Part shown: piece after piece, positions 17,828-26,190 of the stretch
Numbering within the stretch: the first letter of the stretch is position 1
Layout of the letters: each line of letters opens with the position of its first letter
Source of the DNA: CAWDMC01 sp963803295
Lineage (GTDB): Bacteria; Acidobacteriota; Terriglobia; UBA7540
Assembly (NCBI GenBank): GCA_963803295.1
Contig: CAWDMC010000024.1
Coordinates: 1-64,000 of the forward strand
DNA length: 64,000 bases
Direction of reading: 5' to 3'
Program-made: the position numbers and the translations under genes
Notes under the pieces: model-generated
What the model saw: only the letters and a program-made list of their open reading frames with translations
Database searches by the model: none
Told to the model about the DNA's origin: nothing

Positions 17828-18174
17828 CTTCCCACTCCCCTCCAGACTGGCGCCGCAGCAGTCTCCGGGTTGCCCGCCGCCAGCAACAACTGTGCTTGAT
17901 GAGCCTGCAGCCGGCGAGTTGCTTCCTTGCCACTCGGCCACCAGAGAAAACGCCCCTTGGAGAGCCGCTTCTGCGCCAGCCAGAACCCCTGGCCATCGTA
18001 GCTGAGAATGCGAATCGAGGTGCCCCGCCGGCTGCGGAACACAAACAAGCATCCCGAGAAGGGATCTTCCTGGAGCTTCTCCTGGCACAGCCGGGCCAAC
18101 GAGTCGATCCCCTTGCGGCCATCCACGGCTTCGATCGCCACCAGGATCCGCATCTGCGGTGCGATCTGAATCAC
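17824..18174 (-). CDS. tnpB: IS66 accessory protein TnpB
   Basis: 116 residues, the usual size. Shows the TnpB signature: RILVAIEAVDGRKGIDSLA, DPFSGCLFVFRSRRGTSIRI, YDGQGFWLAQKRLSKGRFLW. IS66 TnpB is required with TnpA and TnpC for transposition of multi-gene IS66 elements. Starts at 18174, overlapping the tnpA stop by four bases (ATGA), and its stop overlaps the druA GTG start. Confidence 0.92.
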   Translation of the reverse strand: MIQIAPQMRILVAIEAVDGRKGIDSLARLCQEKLQEDPFSGCLFVFRSRRGTSIRILSYDGQGFWLAQKRLSKGRFLWWPSGKEATRRLQAHQAQLLLAAGNPETAAAPVWRGVGR

Positions 18175-18608
18175 TGCGACTCCCAGAAGGCCCGGCTGAG
18201 CCCGGCCAGATCAAGCGCGGTCGTCCCTTTCCACTGAATGCGAACCTTGCCGCGCCGTCCTTCCAACTCGATCACGCACTCCGCCTGACCGCCCTCTGGC
18301 GTCGCCATCAGTTCCATGAATGTCGGCGGCGCTGCCGACTGTGCCCGCCGCGGTCCTGCCCTGGGAGTCTTGGCCGCCCGGGACTTCTTCACCCCGCCGG
18401 CCGCTTCCCGCAGCCGCTTCAGCTTGCCATATTCCAGATGCAAAGCCTGGGCTGTGGGAGAAACCCCGTGCTTACGCGCCAGTTCCACCGCCGCTGCCCA
18501 CAAACGTTTCGGAATCGGCAAACGCCCCGTGTGCGCGCTTCGCCACCGCTCCAAACGGCGGAGAACTTTTTGGATGTCCTTGGAAATATCGGACGACTCT
18601 TTGGCCAT
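18171..18608 (-). CDS. tnpA: IS66 accessory protein TnpA
   Basis: 145 residues. The N-terminal helical region (RRLERWRSAHTGRLPIPKRL) and helix-turn-helix-like ELARKHGVSPTAQALHLEYGKL are followed by an Ala/Lys/Arg linker and a short C-terminal beta region (FMELMATPEGGQAECVIELE). It matches the TnpA-type first ORF of IS66 elements. First gene of the tnpA-tnpB-druA-tnpC operon; overlaps tnpB by four bases. Confidence 0.85.
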   Translation of the reverse strand: MAKESSDISKDIQKVLRRLERWRSAHTGRLPIPKRLWAAAVELARKHGVSPTAQALHLEYGKLKRLREAAGGVKKSRAAKTPRAGPRRAQSAAPPTFMELMATPEGGQAECVIELEGRRGKVRIQWKGTTALDLAGLSRAFWESQ

Positions 18609-18682
18609 TGTCGGTCCACCTGCCCAGCTGGGCGAAAGACCGACATTAGCAACTGCGCTCAGAATCAGTCACGCAGCCTTAC

Positions 18683-19313
18683 CGAAGGGACACAAAAAGG
18701 GAACCGCCTGGTGAGAGCGAAGCCAGTAGCCGCGTTCTTTGAATTTGAGAACTCGCCTTTTGGTCTGGCCCTAGAACAGACGCTAATTGTCGATCAGCCT
18801 GCATGAAACCAACCACCCCCTTGCCCCCTCTTTAACCAAGGCTTAACCAAGGAGGGGAGTCGTCCGCGCCACGAAAAAACCCCCGACACAAGAACCGTGT
18901 CGCGGCTACCCGCTCCCCGCCAATCATAGTTTGGCAATAGGAGTCAAATTGGCCCGGAGCCAACAGATCGCTCGAATTGGTGTAGCGGAACGTCTCGCGC
19001 ACCCAAGGGTACGAAAAGGCTCGAAGATTCCGTATTCGACGGCCGAACCGGAAATGATAGCCTTTGCCGGGTTGGATAAGATTTGGGGTAGACCGACGAA
19101 GGCGTCAAGTACGTGCCGCCTGTCCCTGAGAAGTTGCTGCTATAGGCCATTTGCGCGGGCAAGGGCAAACCGGATTCCACAGCCGGACTGGAATGGCGCG
19201 GAATCGGGCTGGCGCAAGCCTCTCCCGTCTTGTGACGGATCGAACTATGATAAATCGAACGCTAGACCTAAGAACGAGCCAATCGGGCCGGTCGAACGCA
19301 AGGAGGGCATCAT
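18683..19313. other. Long intergenic region right of the mobile island
   Basis: About 630 bases without a recognisable gene. Short open stretches exist on the minus strand (for example PWVRETFRYTNSSDLLAP near 18960-19010 in one frame) but frames change and no family was recognised; it may be a decayed gene end. A terminator-like hairpin sits at 18874-18902. The ribosome site AGGAGGG of the next gene is at 19301-19307. Confidence 0.45.
18874..18902 (-). terminator. Rho-independent terminator-like hairpin (minus strand)
   Basis: On the minus strand CGACAC, a 7-base loop and GTGTCG are followed by four G and six T. The stem is only six pairs. No minus-strand gene is recognised upstream, so it may close a decayed gene or an unrecognised short transcript. 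Confidence 0.5.
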
Positions 19314-20396
19314 ATGGGAGAAAAACAGAGTCGGCGGATCATTCTGGCGGCACGCCCGAAAGGCGAGCCTCGTGACGAAGATTTCCAGCTGGAGGTTGTA
19401 GACATCCCCTCACCCGGTGACGACCAGGTGTTGTTGCGTACCATGTACCTGTCGCTAGATCCGTACATGCGCGGCCGCATGAATGCAGGGCCTTCTTATG
19501 CGCCTCCGGTTGAGATCGGAGAGGTGATGGAAGGTGGAACCGTCAGCGCGGTGGTGGAATCGAGATCGCCCGCTTTCGTGCCCGGAGACATCGTTCTCAG
19601 CCACACGGGGTGGCAGGAGTACGCTGTGGTGCCGGCCAGTTCCTTACGGAAACTCGATCCGGCTCGCGCGCCAGTCTCAACGGCTTTGGGTGTCCTGGGG
19701 ATGCCGGGATTGACCGCTTATACCGGCCTGCTGAACATCGGCCAGCCAAAGCCTGGCGAGACGGTCGTGGTGGCGGCGGCCTCGGGAGCAGTGGGCTCGG
19801 TGGTGGGTCAGATTGCCAAGATCAAAGGATGCCGCGCTGTCGGCGTCGCCGGTGGAAAGCGAAAATGCGACTATGTGGTGTCCGAACTTGGCTTCGATGC
19901 CTGTATCGATCATCACGACGCGCCCTTCCCGCAGGATCTCAAACGGGCATGTCCGGAAGGCGTGGATGTGTACTTCGAGAACGTCGGCGGCCGGGTATTG
20001 AATGCCGTCCTGCCGCTGATGAACCGCTTTGGACGAGTGCCGGTGTGTGGCTTGATTGCGCAGTACAACTCAACCGGGTTGGTGCCAGGCATCGACCGGG
20101 TTCCGGCGCTCATGGGCGCGATTCTGGTGAAGCGGCTGAAGTTCCAGGGCTTCATCGTGACCGATTTTCGGGCTCAAGAGGATGATTTCGAGAAGGACAT
20201 GATCGCGTGGCTGCGCACCGGCAAAGTGAAGTACCGCGAGGAGGTGGTGGAGGGCCTGGAAAACGCCGTCGCCGCCTTCCAGGGATTACTCACTGGCCGC
20301 AACTTCGGCAAACTGCTGGTCCGATTAGGGCCAGATCCATCAGGATCGCGGCTTGCGCACTCGTCTCAACTCAAGGATGCTAAGACAATACTGTAA
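19314..20396 (+). CDS. NADP-dependent oxidoreductase, MDR family (CurA/YncB-like)
   Basis: 360 residues. Medium-chain dehydrogenase/reductase of the zinc-independent alkenal double-bond reductase group (curcumin reductase, leukotriene B4 dehydrogenase). Features are the N-terminal GroES-like fold with YLSLDPYMRGRM, substrate-side GWQEYAVVPASSLRKLD, and the Rossmann region with AASGAVGSVVGQIAKIKG, VGVAGGKRKCDYV and DVYFENVGGRVLNAVLPLM, typical of the family. A C-terminal tail of about 20 residues (SRLAHSSQLKDAKTIL) goes beyond the usual end. ATG 19314 has AGGAGGG six bases upstream. It reduces activated C=C bonds using NADPH; cytosolic. Convergent with the next gene. Confidence 0.92.
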   Translation: MGEKQSRRIILAARPKGEPRDEDFQLEVVDIPSPGDDQVLLRTMYLSLDPYMRGRMNAGPSYAPPVEIGEVMEGGTVSAVVESRSPAFVPGDIVLSHTGWQEYAVVPASSLRKLDPARAPVSTALGVLGMPGLTAYTGLLNIGQPKPGETVVVAAASGAVGSVVGQIAKIKGCRAVGVAGGKRKCDYVVSELGFDACIDHHDAPFPQDLKRACPEGVDVYFENVGGRVLNAVLPLMNRFGRVPVCGLIAQYNSTGLVPGIDRVPALMGAILVKRLKFQGFIVTDFRAQEDDFEKDMIAWLRTGKVKYREEVVEGLENAVAAFQGLLTGRNFGKLLVRLGPDPSGSRLAHSSQLKDAKTIL

Positions 20397-20467
20397 GAAC
20401 TTCTGGTTTTTTCGCCAAGTGAACCCGGGTGCATGACGATGCCTTTGAGGTGCTAAGCTCCGGGCTT

Positions 20468-22639
20468 CTATGCTATGACAATCTCCGCTTGACCCTCTTG
20501 GCGCGAGACGTCCACCTTGATCTTGTCGTCGGAGGACTCGACCGCAAGGTCGAGGGACGCGGCGCCAACACCGAGATTCTTGATGTGTACTTCATTCAGT
20601 GAGGGAGGCAGGGTAGTGCGAGCGAACCGGACTTCAGAACGTGAAGCGTCGATGGAAAGTCCGAGGCAGGACTGCAAAAGCATAATCACGGTGGCGGCTG
20701 CCCAGGCTTGGGGCGAACAGGCCACGGGGTAGAGCACCGGGCCTTCTCCCTCCCGGCGGACAAAGCCGCAAAAGAGTTCCGGCAGACGATGCAAATCGAG
20801 CCAGACAGCCGCTTCACCCAGGGCGCCAAGTAGTCTCGGTGGGGCTTCGTTGAATCCGTAGCGCGCCATACCTTGGGCGATGAGCGCGTTGTCGTGGGGC
20901 CAGACGGAGCCGTTGTGGTACGACATGGGGCTGTAACGGCTTTCCTCCGTGCTCAGGGTTCGGATGCCCCAGCCCGAGAAGAGGTCCGGCGACATGAGCG
21001 ACTGGCAGACTCGCCCCGCACGCTCCGGCCGGGCGATACCGGTAAAAAGGCAGTGACCCGCGTTTGAGGCGCGAACCTGACAGGGCTTCTTCTCGCCGTC
21101 GAGCGCCAAAGCGTACGTCGAAATCTCATCGCACCAGAATGCCCGCTCGAAGTTTTCCTGCAGCAGCCGGGCCTGCTCTCTGAGGGCGCTCGCCCCCTCC
21201 GTGTCACCGCGCGTTTCAGCCATGCTGGCACTGCCTTGTTTGGCGGCATAGACGTAACCCTGGACTTCGCATAAAGCGATGGGCGGTTCCGCCAAGGCGC
21301 CGTCCGTATGAAAGACGGAATCGTGTGAGTCTTTCCAGCCCTGCTGATCGAGCCCACTGGGAGAACGGCGGGCGTATTCCACGAAGCCGTCGCCATCCAC
21401 ATCACCGTAACGGTCGATCCAGGCGAGAGCCAGTTGAATGTTCGGCCAGATCTCATCGATCAAGGCGCGATCATTCGTGCGCTCGTAATAGGCGGAGGCC
21501 AACATGAGAAACAGCGGTGTGGAGTCCACGCTACCGTAGTAGCAGCCGAAGGGAATTTCGTGCAGCGCGGCCATCTCGCCTCGCCTCGCCTCATGCAGAA
21601 TCTTGCCAGGTTCGGCGTCCCGCTCCGGGTTCGTGGTAGTGGCCTGATGGGCCGCTAAGTACCTGAGGACTCCCTTGGCGATGGTGGGGTCCATCCACAA
21701 AGTCTCAAGCGCGGTGATAATGCCGTCGCGGCCGAATTCCGTGCTGAACCATGGAATTCCGGCGTAGGGATAGAGCCCGCACGGAGTCTCGGTGAGCAGC
21801 ATCCGCAAATCCGATCGCGATCGGCGCAGCCACTGGTTAAACTGCTCGTTGTCAGTCCAGACTTCGCACACCTGCTCACTGTCCCGCCCGTCGTGGAGTG
21901 CCTTGGCGTAGGCGCGGGCATATGCGTGGTCAGGCGATACGGCACCGGCAGATTCGGAATCAAGGTCGCAGGACAGGTTAAGGAAGTAGTTGGCAGAGCC
22001 TTTTGGCTCGAGCGAAAGGCCAAGCTTCAAGCGCTGGGGTGTGATCTCCTGAGGGCTCGGGGAGCAGCGCAAACGCGCTTTGCGAACGGTATCGTCCAGT
22101 CCCTGGTAAGTGATGATCGCGCCATTTGCTTCGACGGACGGCTCCAGGCGCACGCCTCTTCGCTCCCGTTTGGTGCCTCTAACCTCGAAGAGATCTGCAA
22201 AGTCCGCATCGAAGCTGATCACCAACACCGACTTGATGGCGTGCAGGCTGTAATTAGTGACTTGGAACTGCTCATAGCATGTGCCCCGCCAGAGAAACTT
22301 GGAACGCGAAATGTGCAGCGTGCCTCTGGGTATGACAATGGTGCCGCCGACGTGAATGTCGGGATTGGTGAGGTCGACTGAGAGCAGCACGTTTCCTTCT
22401 TCCACCGATGAACTGAGTAGCATCGGCCGCTGCCCCTCCAACCGGAGAATCAGGGTGGAGAAGAATCGCGTTCCCTCATGGTAAATTCCTTGGAGTCCCC
22501 TGCCGACCGGCGCAATGTCACCCCAGCGGTCGAAAACCGCGAAACTATCACCTTGTTTGAGCACCTCGGTGCGAGTGTCATTCAGCGGCGAGGTGGCCAG
22601 GATGTAATACTTGTCACTGATCCGGATGAAATCGTCCAA
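20468..22639 (-). CDS. Amylo-alpha-1,6-glucosidase / glycogen-debranching-type protein
   Basis: 723 residues. An N-terminal beta-rich domain (residues about 25-225, GDSFAVFDRWGDIAPVG, GIYHEGTRFFSTL) of the kind that precedes debranching glucosidases. It is followed by an (alpha/alpha)6 barrel with GIPWFSTEFGRDGIITALE, LALAWIDRYGDVDGDGF, GLDQQGWKDSHDSVFH and SVWPHDNALIAQGMARYGF, the blocks expected around the catalytic acids. The start is TTG 22639, with AGAGGAAG four bases upstream. It probably hydrolyses alpha-1,6 branches or related glucans in the cytosol. The neighbouring glycosyltransferase, transcribed first, supports a role in glycogen or trehalose-type storage sugar turnover. Confidence 0.9.
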   Translation of the reverse strand: MDDFIRISDKYYILATSPLNDTRTEVLKQGDSFAVFDRWGDIAPVGRGLQGIYHEGTRFFSTLILRLEGQRPMLLSSSVEEGNVLLSVDLTNPDIHVGGTIVIPRGTLHISRSKFLWRGTCYEQFQVTNYSLHAIKSVLVISFDADFADLFEVRGTKRERRGVRLEPSVEANGAIITYQGLDDTVRKARLRCSPSPQEITPQRLKLGLSLEPKGSANYFLNLSCDLDSESAGAVSPDHAYARAYAKALHDGRDSEQVCEVWTDNEQFNQWLRRSRSDLRMLLTETPCGLYPYAGIPWFSTEFGRDGIITALETLWMDPTIAKGVLRYLAAHQATTTNPERDAEPGKILHEARRGEMAALHEIPFGCYYGSVDSTPLFLMLASAYYERTNDRALIDEIWPNIQLALAWIDRYGDVDGDGFVEYARRSPSGLDQQGWKDSHDSVFHTDGALAEPPIALCEVQGYVYAAKQGSASMAETRGDTEGASALREQARLLQENFERAFWCDEISTYALALDGEKKPCQVRASNAGHCLFTGIARPERAGRVCQSLMSPDLFSGWGIRTLSTEESRYSPMSYHNGSVWPHDNALIAQGMARYGFNEAPPRLLGALGEAAVWLDLHRLPELFCGFVRREGEGPVLYPVACSPQAWAAATVIMLLQSCLGLSIDASRSEVRFARTTLPPSLNEVHIKNLGVGAASLDLAVESSDDKIKVDVSRQEGQAEIVIA

Positions 22640-22739
22640 GACTTCCTCTGTAAGGATGCGACTTATGGCGGTGGCGCCTGACTGACCTGCCGGGATTGAC
22701 CGAGTAGGCTGACTGGCACAGCGCCTTTAGTTTGGACGT

Positions 22740-23855
22740 CTAATTGGGACTCTGAGGCCAGCTTGGTTCGATCATAAACAAACCTGGCTTCGCCGGCGCT
22801 CTTTCCGGCACCACCACCTGGACAACCTCCTTTTGGAGCTGAAGCCGCTCGTAAACGGAGACGTATTTCCGGCACATCCGCTCGGCCGAGAACCGTTGCT
22901 CGAAGACCTTGCGTATCCACTCGCGTTTCAGGCTGGGAACACTGGATATCGCCCGAACTGCTTCATCCACATCGTGCACAATATAACCTGTAAGGCCGTC
23001 CTTGACGATCTCAGGAACCGATCCACAAGAAAAGGCCACTACAGGCGTGCCACAGGCCATCGCCTCGATCATAACCAGTCCGAAAGGTTCTGGCCAGTTG
23101 AGGGGCAGCACCAGGGCCAGGGCGTTTCCAAGAAACTCATTCTTCTCACGATCGCTAATCTCACCGATATAGTCGACCAGGGGATGATCGAGCAAAGGCC
23201 TGATCACCTGCTCGAAATACTCGCGATCAGCGCGGTCGACCTTCGCCGCGATCCTCAGAGGAATGCCGGCGCGCTTGGCGATTTCGATAGCCTTGTCCAG
23301 ACCCTTTTCGGGCGAGATGCGACCGATGAAGGCCAGATACTCGCCCGTTCCAGGAGAGAAGCGATAGAGATCCAGGGGCAGGCCGTGATGGACGGTTGCT
23401 TGCCAGTTCAGCCAGCCGAGGGGCTTGCGCTGCGCTTGGGAGATCGAAACCACGGGCATGTCACGAAACTCGCGGTGGAGGGGGACCAGGTCGGGAATGT
23501 CCAACCGTCCGTGAAGGGTAGTCAGGTGCGGAGTCTTCAAACGCCGCGAGCAGGGAAAATGCATATAGTCGATATGAAAATGGATGACTTCGAATTCCGG
23601 CGCCAGCTTCAGCACCTGCTCGATCATCAGGATGTGGTGGGCATGTTGGTCAACACACTGTGGATCGAGGCGCAGGGCCCGGGGGCAGCGCGACAAGAGC
23701 TTCGCCGCCGTGATCGAGTCTTGGCTGCCGAACAATGTAACTTCGTGACCCTGCCGTACCAGTTCCTCTGTCAGATACGATACGACCCGCTCCGTACCTC
23801 CGTAAAGCTTAGGCGGGACACTCTCGTAAAGTGGCGCCACTTGCGCGATTCTCAT
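22740..23855 (-). CDS. Glycosyltransferase, GT4 family
   Basis: 371 residues, GT-B fold. N-terminal acceptor domain starts MRIAQVAPLYESVPPKLYGG with the glycine-rich GGTER loop. The C-terminal donor domain has FIGRISPEKGLDKAIEIA, the PEPFGLVMIEAMACGTPVVAF block with the EX7E nucleotide-sugar motif, and LTGYIVHDVDEAVRAI. It retains its configuration (retaining enzyme) and uses an NDP-sugar. It is the first gene of a likely two-gene operon with the debranching enzyme, 100 bases apart. The acceptor is unknown. Confidence 0.92.
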   Translation of the reverse strand: MRIAQVAPLYESVPPKLYGGTERVVSYLTEELVRQGHEVTLFGSQDSITAAKLLSRCPRALRLDPQCVDQHAHHILMIEQVLKLAPEFEVIHFHIDYMHFPCSRRLKTPHLTTLHGRLDIPDLVPLHREFRDMPVVSISQAQRKPLGWLNWQATVHHGLPLDLYRFSPGTGEYLAFIGRISPEKGLDKAIEIAKRAGIPLRIAAKVDRADREYFEQVIRPLLDHPLVDYIGEISDREKNEFLGNALALVLPLNWPEPFGLVMIEAMACGTPVVAFSCGSVPEIVKDGLTGYIVHDVDEAVRAISSVPSLKREWIRKVFEQRFSAERMCRKYVSVYERLQLQKEVVQVVVPERAPAKPGLFMIEPSWPQSPN

Positions 23856-24004
23856 GGACAGTCATACCTTTCAGCGCCACCCGGGTTTTCGGCTGGGATG
23901 GCGGGGCTATTGAAGTGAGGCTGGCGATTTCAGTTAGTTGGGGGCACGATTGTCTTCAATAACTGCGAGCGTGCCCCTTTGGACGCTGCCAGGGCGAAGT
24001 GAGC

Positions 24005-24403
24005 TTAGTCCCAGTAGGGTGAGGAACCGTAGTAGTTGTAGATTCGCATGCCCCAGGCAGGATCGGACATATCCGGCCAGTTGTCCTTGTCGAAGCCAGG
24101 AGCTTCCTTAAGCAGGTCCTTGCTCACATTGAGCACGAACCTCTTCTCGACTGTATCCACCTTCAAGGCGCTCCAGGGAATGGCGAACAGCTTATTACCT
24201 ACACCGAGCAGGCCGCCGAAGGACAATACTGCGTAGGCGACGCGTCCCGACTGCAGGTCAATCATCAATTCCTCGATTTTGCCGAGGTCTTCATTTTGAA
24301 GGTTTACTACGCGGTCTCCTTCCAGTGTGCTTGCTGCCAGTACCCTGCGCTGAGTCTTGAACTCGGTTGGAGTTGTTTGAGTAAACGCTCCGGTATTTGC
24401 CAT
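24005..24403 (-). CDS. PRC-barrel domain protein
   Basis: 132 residues with one PRC-barrel. The signature runs ASTLEGDRVVNLQNEDLGKI, LMIDLQSGRVAYAVLSFGG, KLFAIPWSALKVD and VLNVSKDLLKEAPGF. Such small soluble proteins occur in stress or photosynthesis-independent adaptor roles in soil bacteria; the specific partner is unknown. The C-terminal tail ends YNYYGSSPYWD. AAAGGAG lies eight bases before ATG 24403. Probably a single-gene unit. Confidence 0.9.
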   Translation of the reverse strand: MANTGAFTQTTPTEFKTQRRVLAASTLEGDRVVNLQNEDLGKIEELMIDLQSGRVAYAVLSFGGLLGVGNKLFAIPWSALKVDTVEKRFVLNVSKDLLKEAPGFDKDNWPDMSDPAWGMRIYNYYGSSPYWD

Positions 24404-24745
24404 AGTTTTGGTCTCCTTTCGTACGATTCCAGACTACGCGAGGTCAGCCGCGAATCCCATCACCCTGAATTGGTATTCCCACCACGGAGTTGTTGTAGCT
24501 CATTGGGTGCGTATTATTAAGTCCATGTATATGACAGGACGAGGTATCTAGGCGCTTGTCGTTTGTTATCTCTTGAGTTGCCTCACGCCTTGGAGCAACA
24601 GCGGCTGCCATGGTGCTACAAATGGCGCCGGCAAGAGCCGGATGTGACCATGGGGATCGAGCGGAGAAGCGGAAAACCAGCGGGATTTCAGCGGGATTTT
24701 GCGGGATGCGGCACAATCACCCTCATTTGTTCGAGTTGGTGGACT
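24404..24745. other. Intergenic region carrying an inverted-repeat copy
   Basis: About 340 bases between divergent-free minus genes. The only structure seen is the 39-bp repeat at 24669-24707. The open frames here lack family likeness. Confidence 0.5.
24669..24707 (+). repeat. 39-bp inverted repeat, left copy
   Basis: Contains GCGGGATT twice and GATTTTGCGG. The reverse complement, with about five mismatches, occurs at 33581-33619. The pair bounds the 24.7-33.6 kb block. Confidence 0.75.
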
Positions 24746-25741
24746 CTAAGCATTGCCGATCTCAGTGAGTACGCCCAGAATGCCCATGCCTACAGGACAA
24801 TCGCGCGTGCAGTTTCCGCAGCCGGTGCAGATGATTTCGCCGAACTTCTCGGGGTAGATGTCGAACTTGTGCGAGATCCGCTGCCGTTGCCGCGACGGTT
24901 GATTCTTGCGCGGATTATGGCCGGAAGCGTGTTGTGTGAACGTGGAAAACTGGCAGGAGTCCCAGTTGAGCACGCGCGCGCCTTCGTCGGGGACGCCTTC
25001 ATCGACGATGTCGAAGCAGTGGCAGGTCGCGCAATGGTCAGCGCAGGCGCCGCAGCCCAGACAGGTGGTGGAGCTCTCCTGCTGCCAGAACGGATCGTCG
25101 AAGTTATTCCGTACGAAGTCACGCACCGCCGGCGGACTGAACTTCTTGGGCGGCCCGGCATACTCGATCCCTACCTCGTCGGAAGGCTGCAGGCGCCCGT
25201 GCATCAAGGCTCGGCCTTTCTCGGTAAGACAGCGGACCTCGTACTCGCCGCCAAGGTCAAACAGAATCACGTCGGAGCCGCGCTCCGACGATGGGCTCAG
25301 TCCTACCGAGGTGCAGAAGCAGGCGTCGTCATGCGCCGTACAGCTAAGGGACACGACCGTGGTGAACTCACGGCGACGGTTGTAGAACTCGTCGGGACAG
25401 TCCCAATTGAAGACCAGATCCAGGATGGGTAGGGCGGCAGCGTCGCAGGGCCGCACTGCGATCAGCAATTGCTCGGCCGGCACCGGCTCTACGTCCGACA
25501 GCTCCACGCCCTTCGCCGTCCTCCGATAGCGAAAGAGTTGCTCATGTTTGGGGAACAGGAACTCCTTAATGGAGTTGGCGGGATGGATGAAGCCTGATAG
25601 AAGCAGGTGATCCGCGGATTTCAAGGGCACATACAAGAGGGAGTCCGGCTTGACCCGGCCGGGCCCTGCCACCCGCTTGCCCATGCTGATCCAATCGTCC
25701 ACCAGCGTTCGCAGGCCTTCTTGAGTGATGACGAAGCTCAA
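24746..25741 (-). CDS. 4Fe-4S protein, sulfhydrogenase/anaerobic sulfite reductase-type beta subunit
   Basis: About 331 residues if TTG 25741 is used (AAGGAG about 11 bases upstream); the frame opens at 25897. It belongs to the family of HydB/AsrA-like subunits that pass electrons in cytosolic hydrogenases or sulfite reductases. Visible are the AVRPCDAAALPILD block, SCTAHDDACFCTSVG, and two ferredoxin clusters near the C-terminus: CLGCGACADHC (with CATCHC) and CTGCGNCTRDCP. The 4Fe-4S ligands are complete. The usual partner genes (flavin subunit, hydrogenase or sulfite reductase subunits) are absent from this window, so the protein is an orphan and its true partner is unknown. Confidence 0.85.
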   Translation of the reverse strand: MSFVITQEGLRTLVDDWISMGKRVAGPGRVKPDSLLYVPLKSADHLLLSGFIHPANSIKEFLFPKHEQLFRYRRTAKGVELSDVEPVPAEQLLIAVRPCDAAALPILDLVFNWDCPDEFYNRRREFTTVVSLSCTAHDDACFCTSVGLSPSSERGSDVILFDLGGEYEVRCLTEKGRALMHGRLQPSDEVGIEYAGPPKKFSPPAVRDFVRNNFDDPFWQQESSTTCLGCGACADHCATCHCFDIVDEGVPDEGARVLNWDSCQFSTFTQHASGHNPRKNQPSRQRQRISHKFDIYPEKFGEIICTGCGNCTRDCPVGMGILGVLTEIGNA

Positions 25742-26173
25742 CGGGTGAAGTTCTCCTTGTCTTGAAGTGAGTAGGTGCCGCTTCACGCCGCTCTGACAAG
25801 CCGGGGTGACAAAATGGCCGCCGATGCCAAGGGTCGGCTCCGGCAAGCCATTACAGCATAGTATCGCCGCAATTCCAGGTTCTGTGACGAGCGTCACAAC
25901 GACGTCTAAGGCCCGTCAGGTTGTGGGAGCATGGCCTTAGGCTATCACGCGTTCCATCCCCGAAGGCGCACACTTAGCCCGCCAGGTGGCCTGTTGGTGT
26001 CGGCATTGCACGAAGTACAAAGTTGCGTTCGAGAACGAGCCGTTGGGGTGTATACTGCTGTCGCTCAGATACCAAGACTTTGACTTAAGTCCCGGCTTGT
26101 TTCATCCTCAGCGTTCTCGCCCCGGTTGAATACAAGATCGGTGCGGCGGTTTATCAGCGCGCCAAGCCCGCGA

Positions 26174-26190
26174 CTAGTCTCCTGTCCCAG
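26174..26190 (+). repeat. IS630-family element, left terminal inverted repeat
   Basis: CTAGTCTCCTGTCCCAG matches the inverted right end at 27353-27369 with one mismatch. The TA at 26175-26176 is the target duplication. Confidence 0.85.

Larger units (their letters stand above)
12833..18682 (-). mobile_element. IS66-family element with druA passenger, interrupted twice (copy 2)
   Basis: Gene order in transcription direction: tnpA, tnpB, druA (split by a serine-recombinase cassette), tnpC (cut by the RIT element). The tnpA side probably ends at 18682, where the minus strand begins GTAAGGCTGCG, similar to the GTAAGCG-type ends usual for IS66. The opposite end is not in this copy. Target duplications cannot be checked. 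Confidence 0.7.

Noticed and set aside
14281..18174. A complete Druantia defence system
   Set aside because: Only druA is present; no large helicase (druE) or other Druantia genes. DruA is inside an IS66 operon and is split.
24563..25432. Plus-strand 289-codon frame
   Set aside because: Opposes the Fe-S subunit with clear ferredoxin cysteines on the minus strand.
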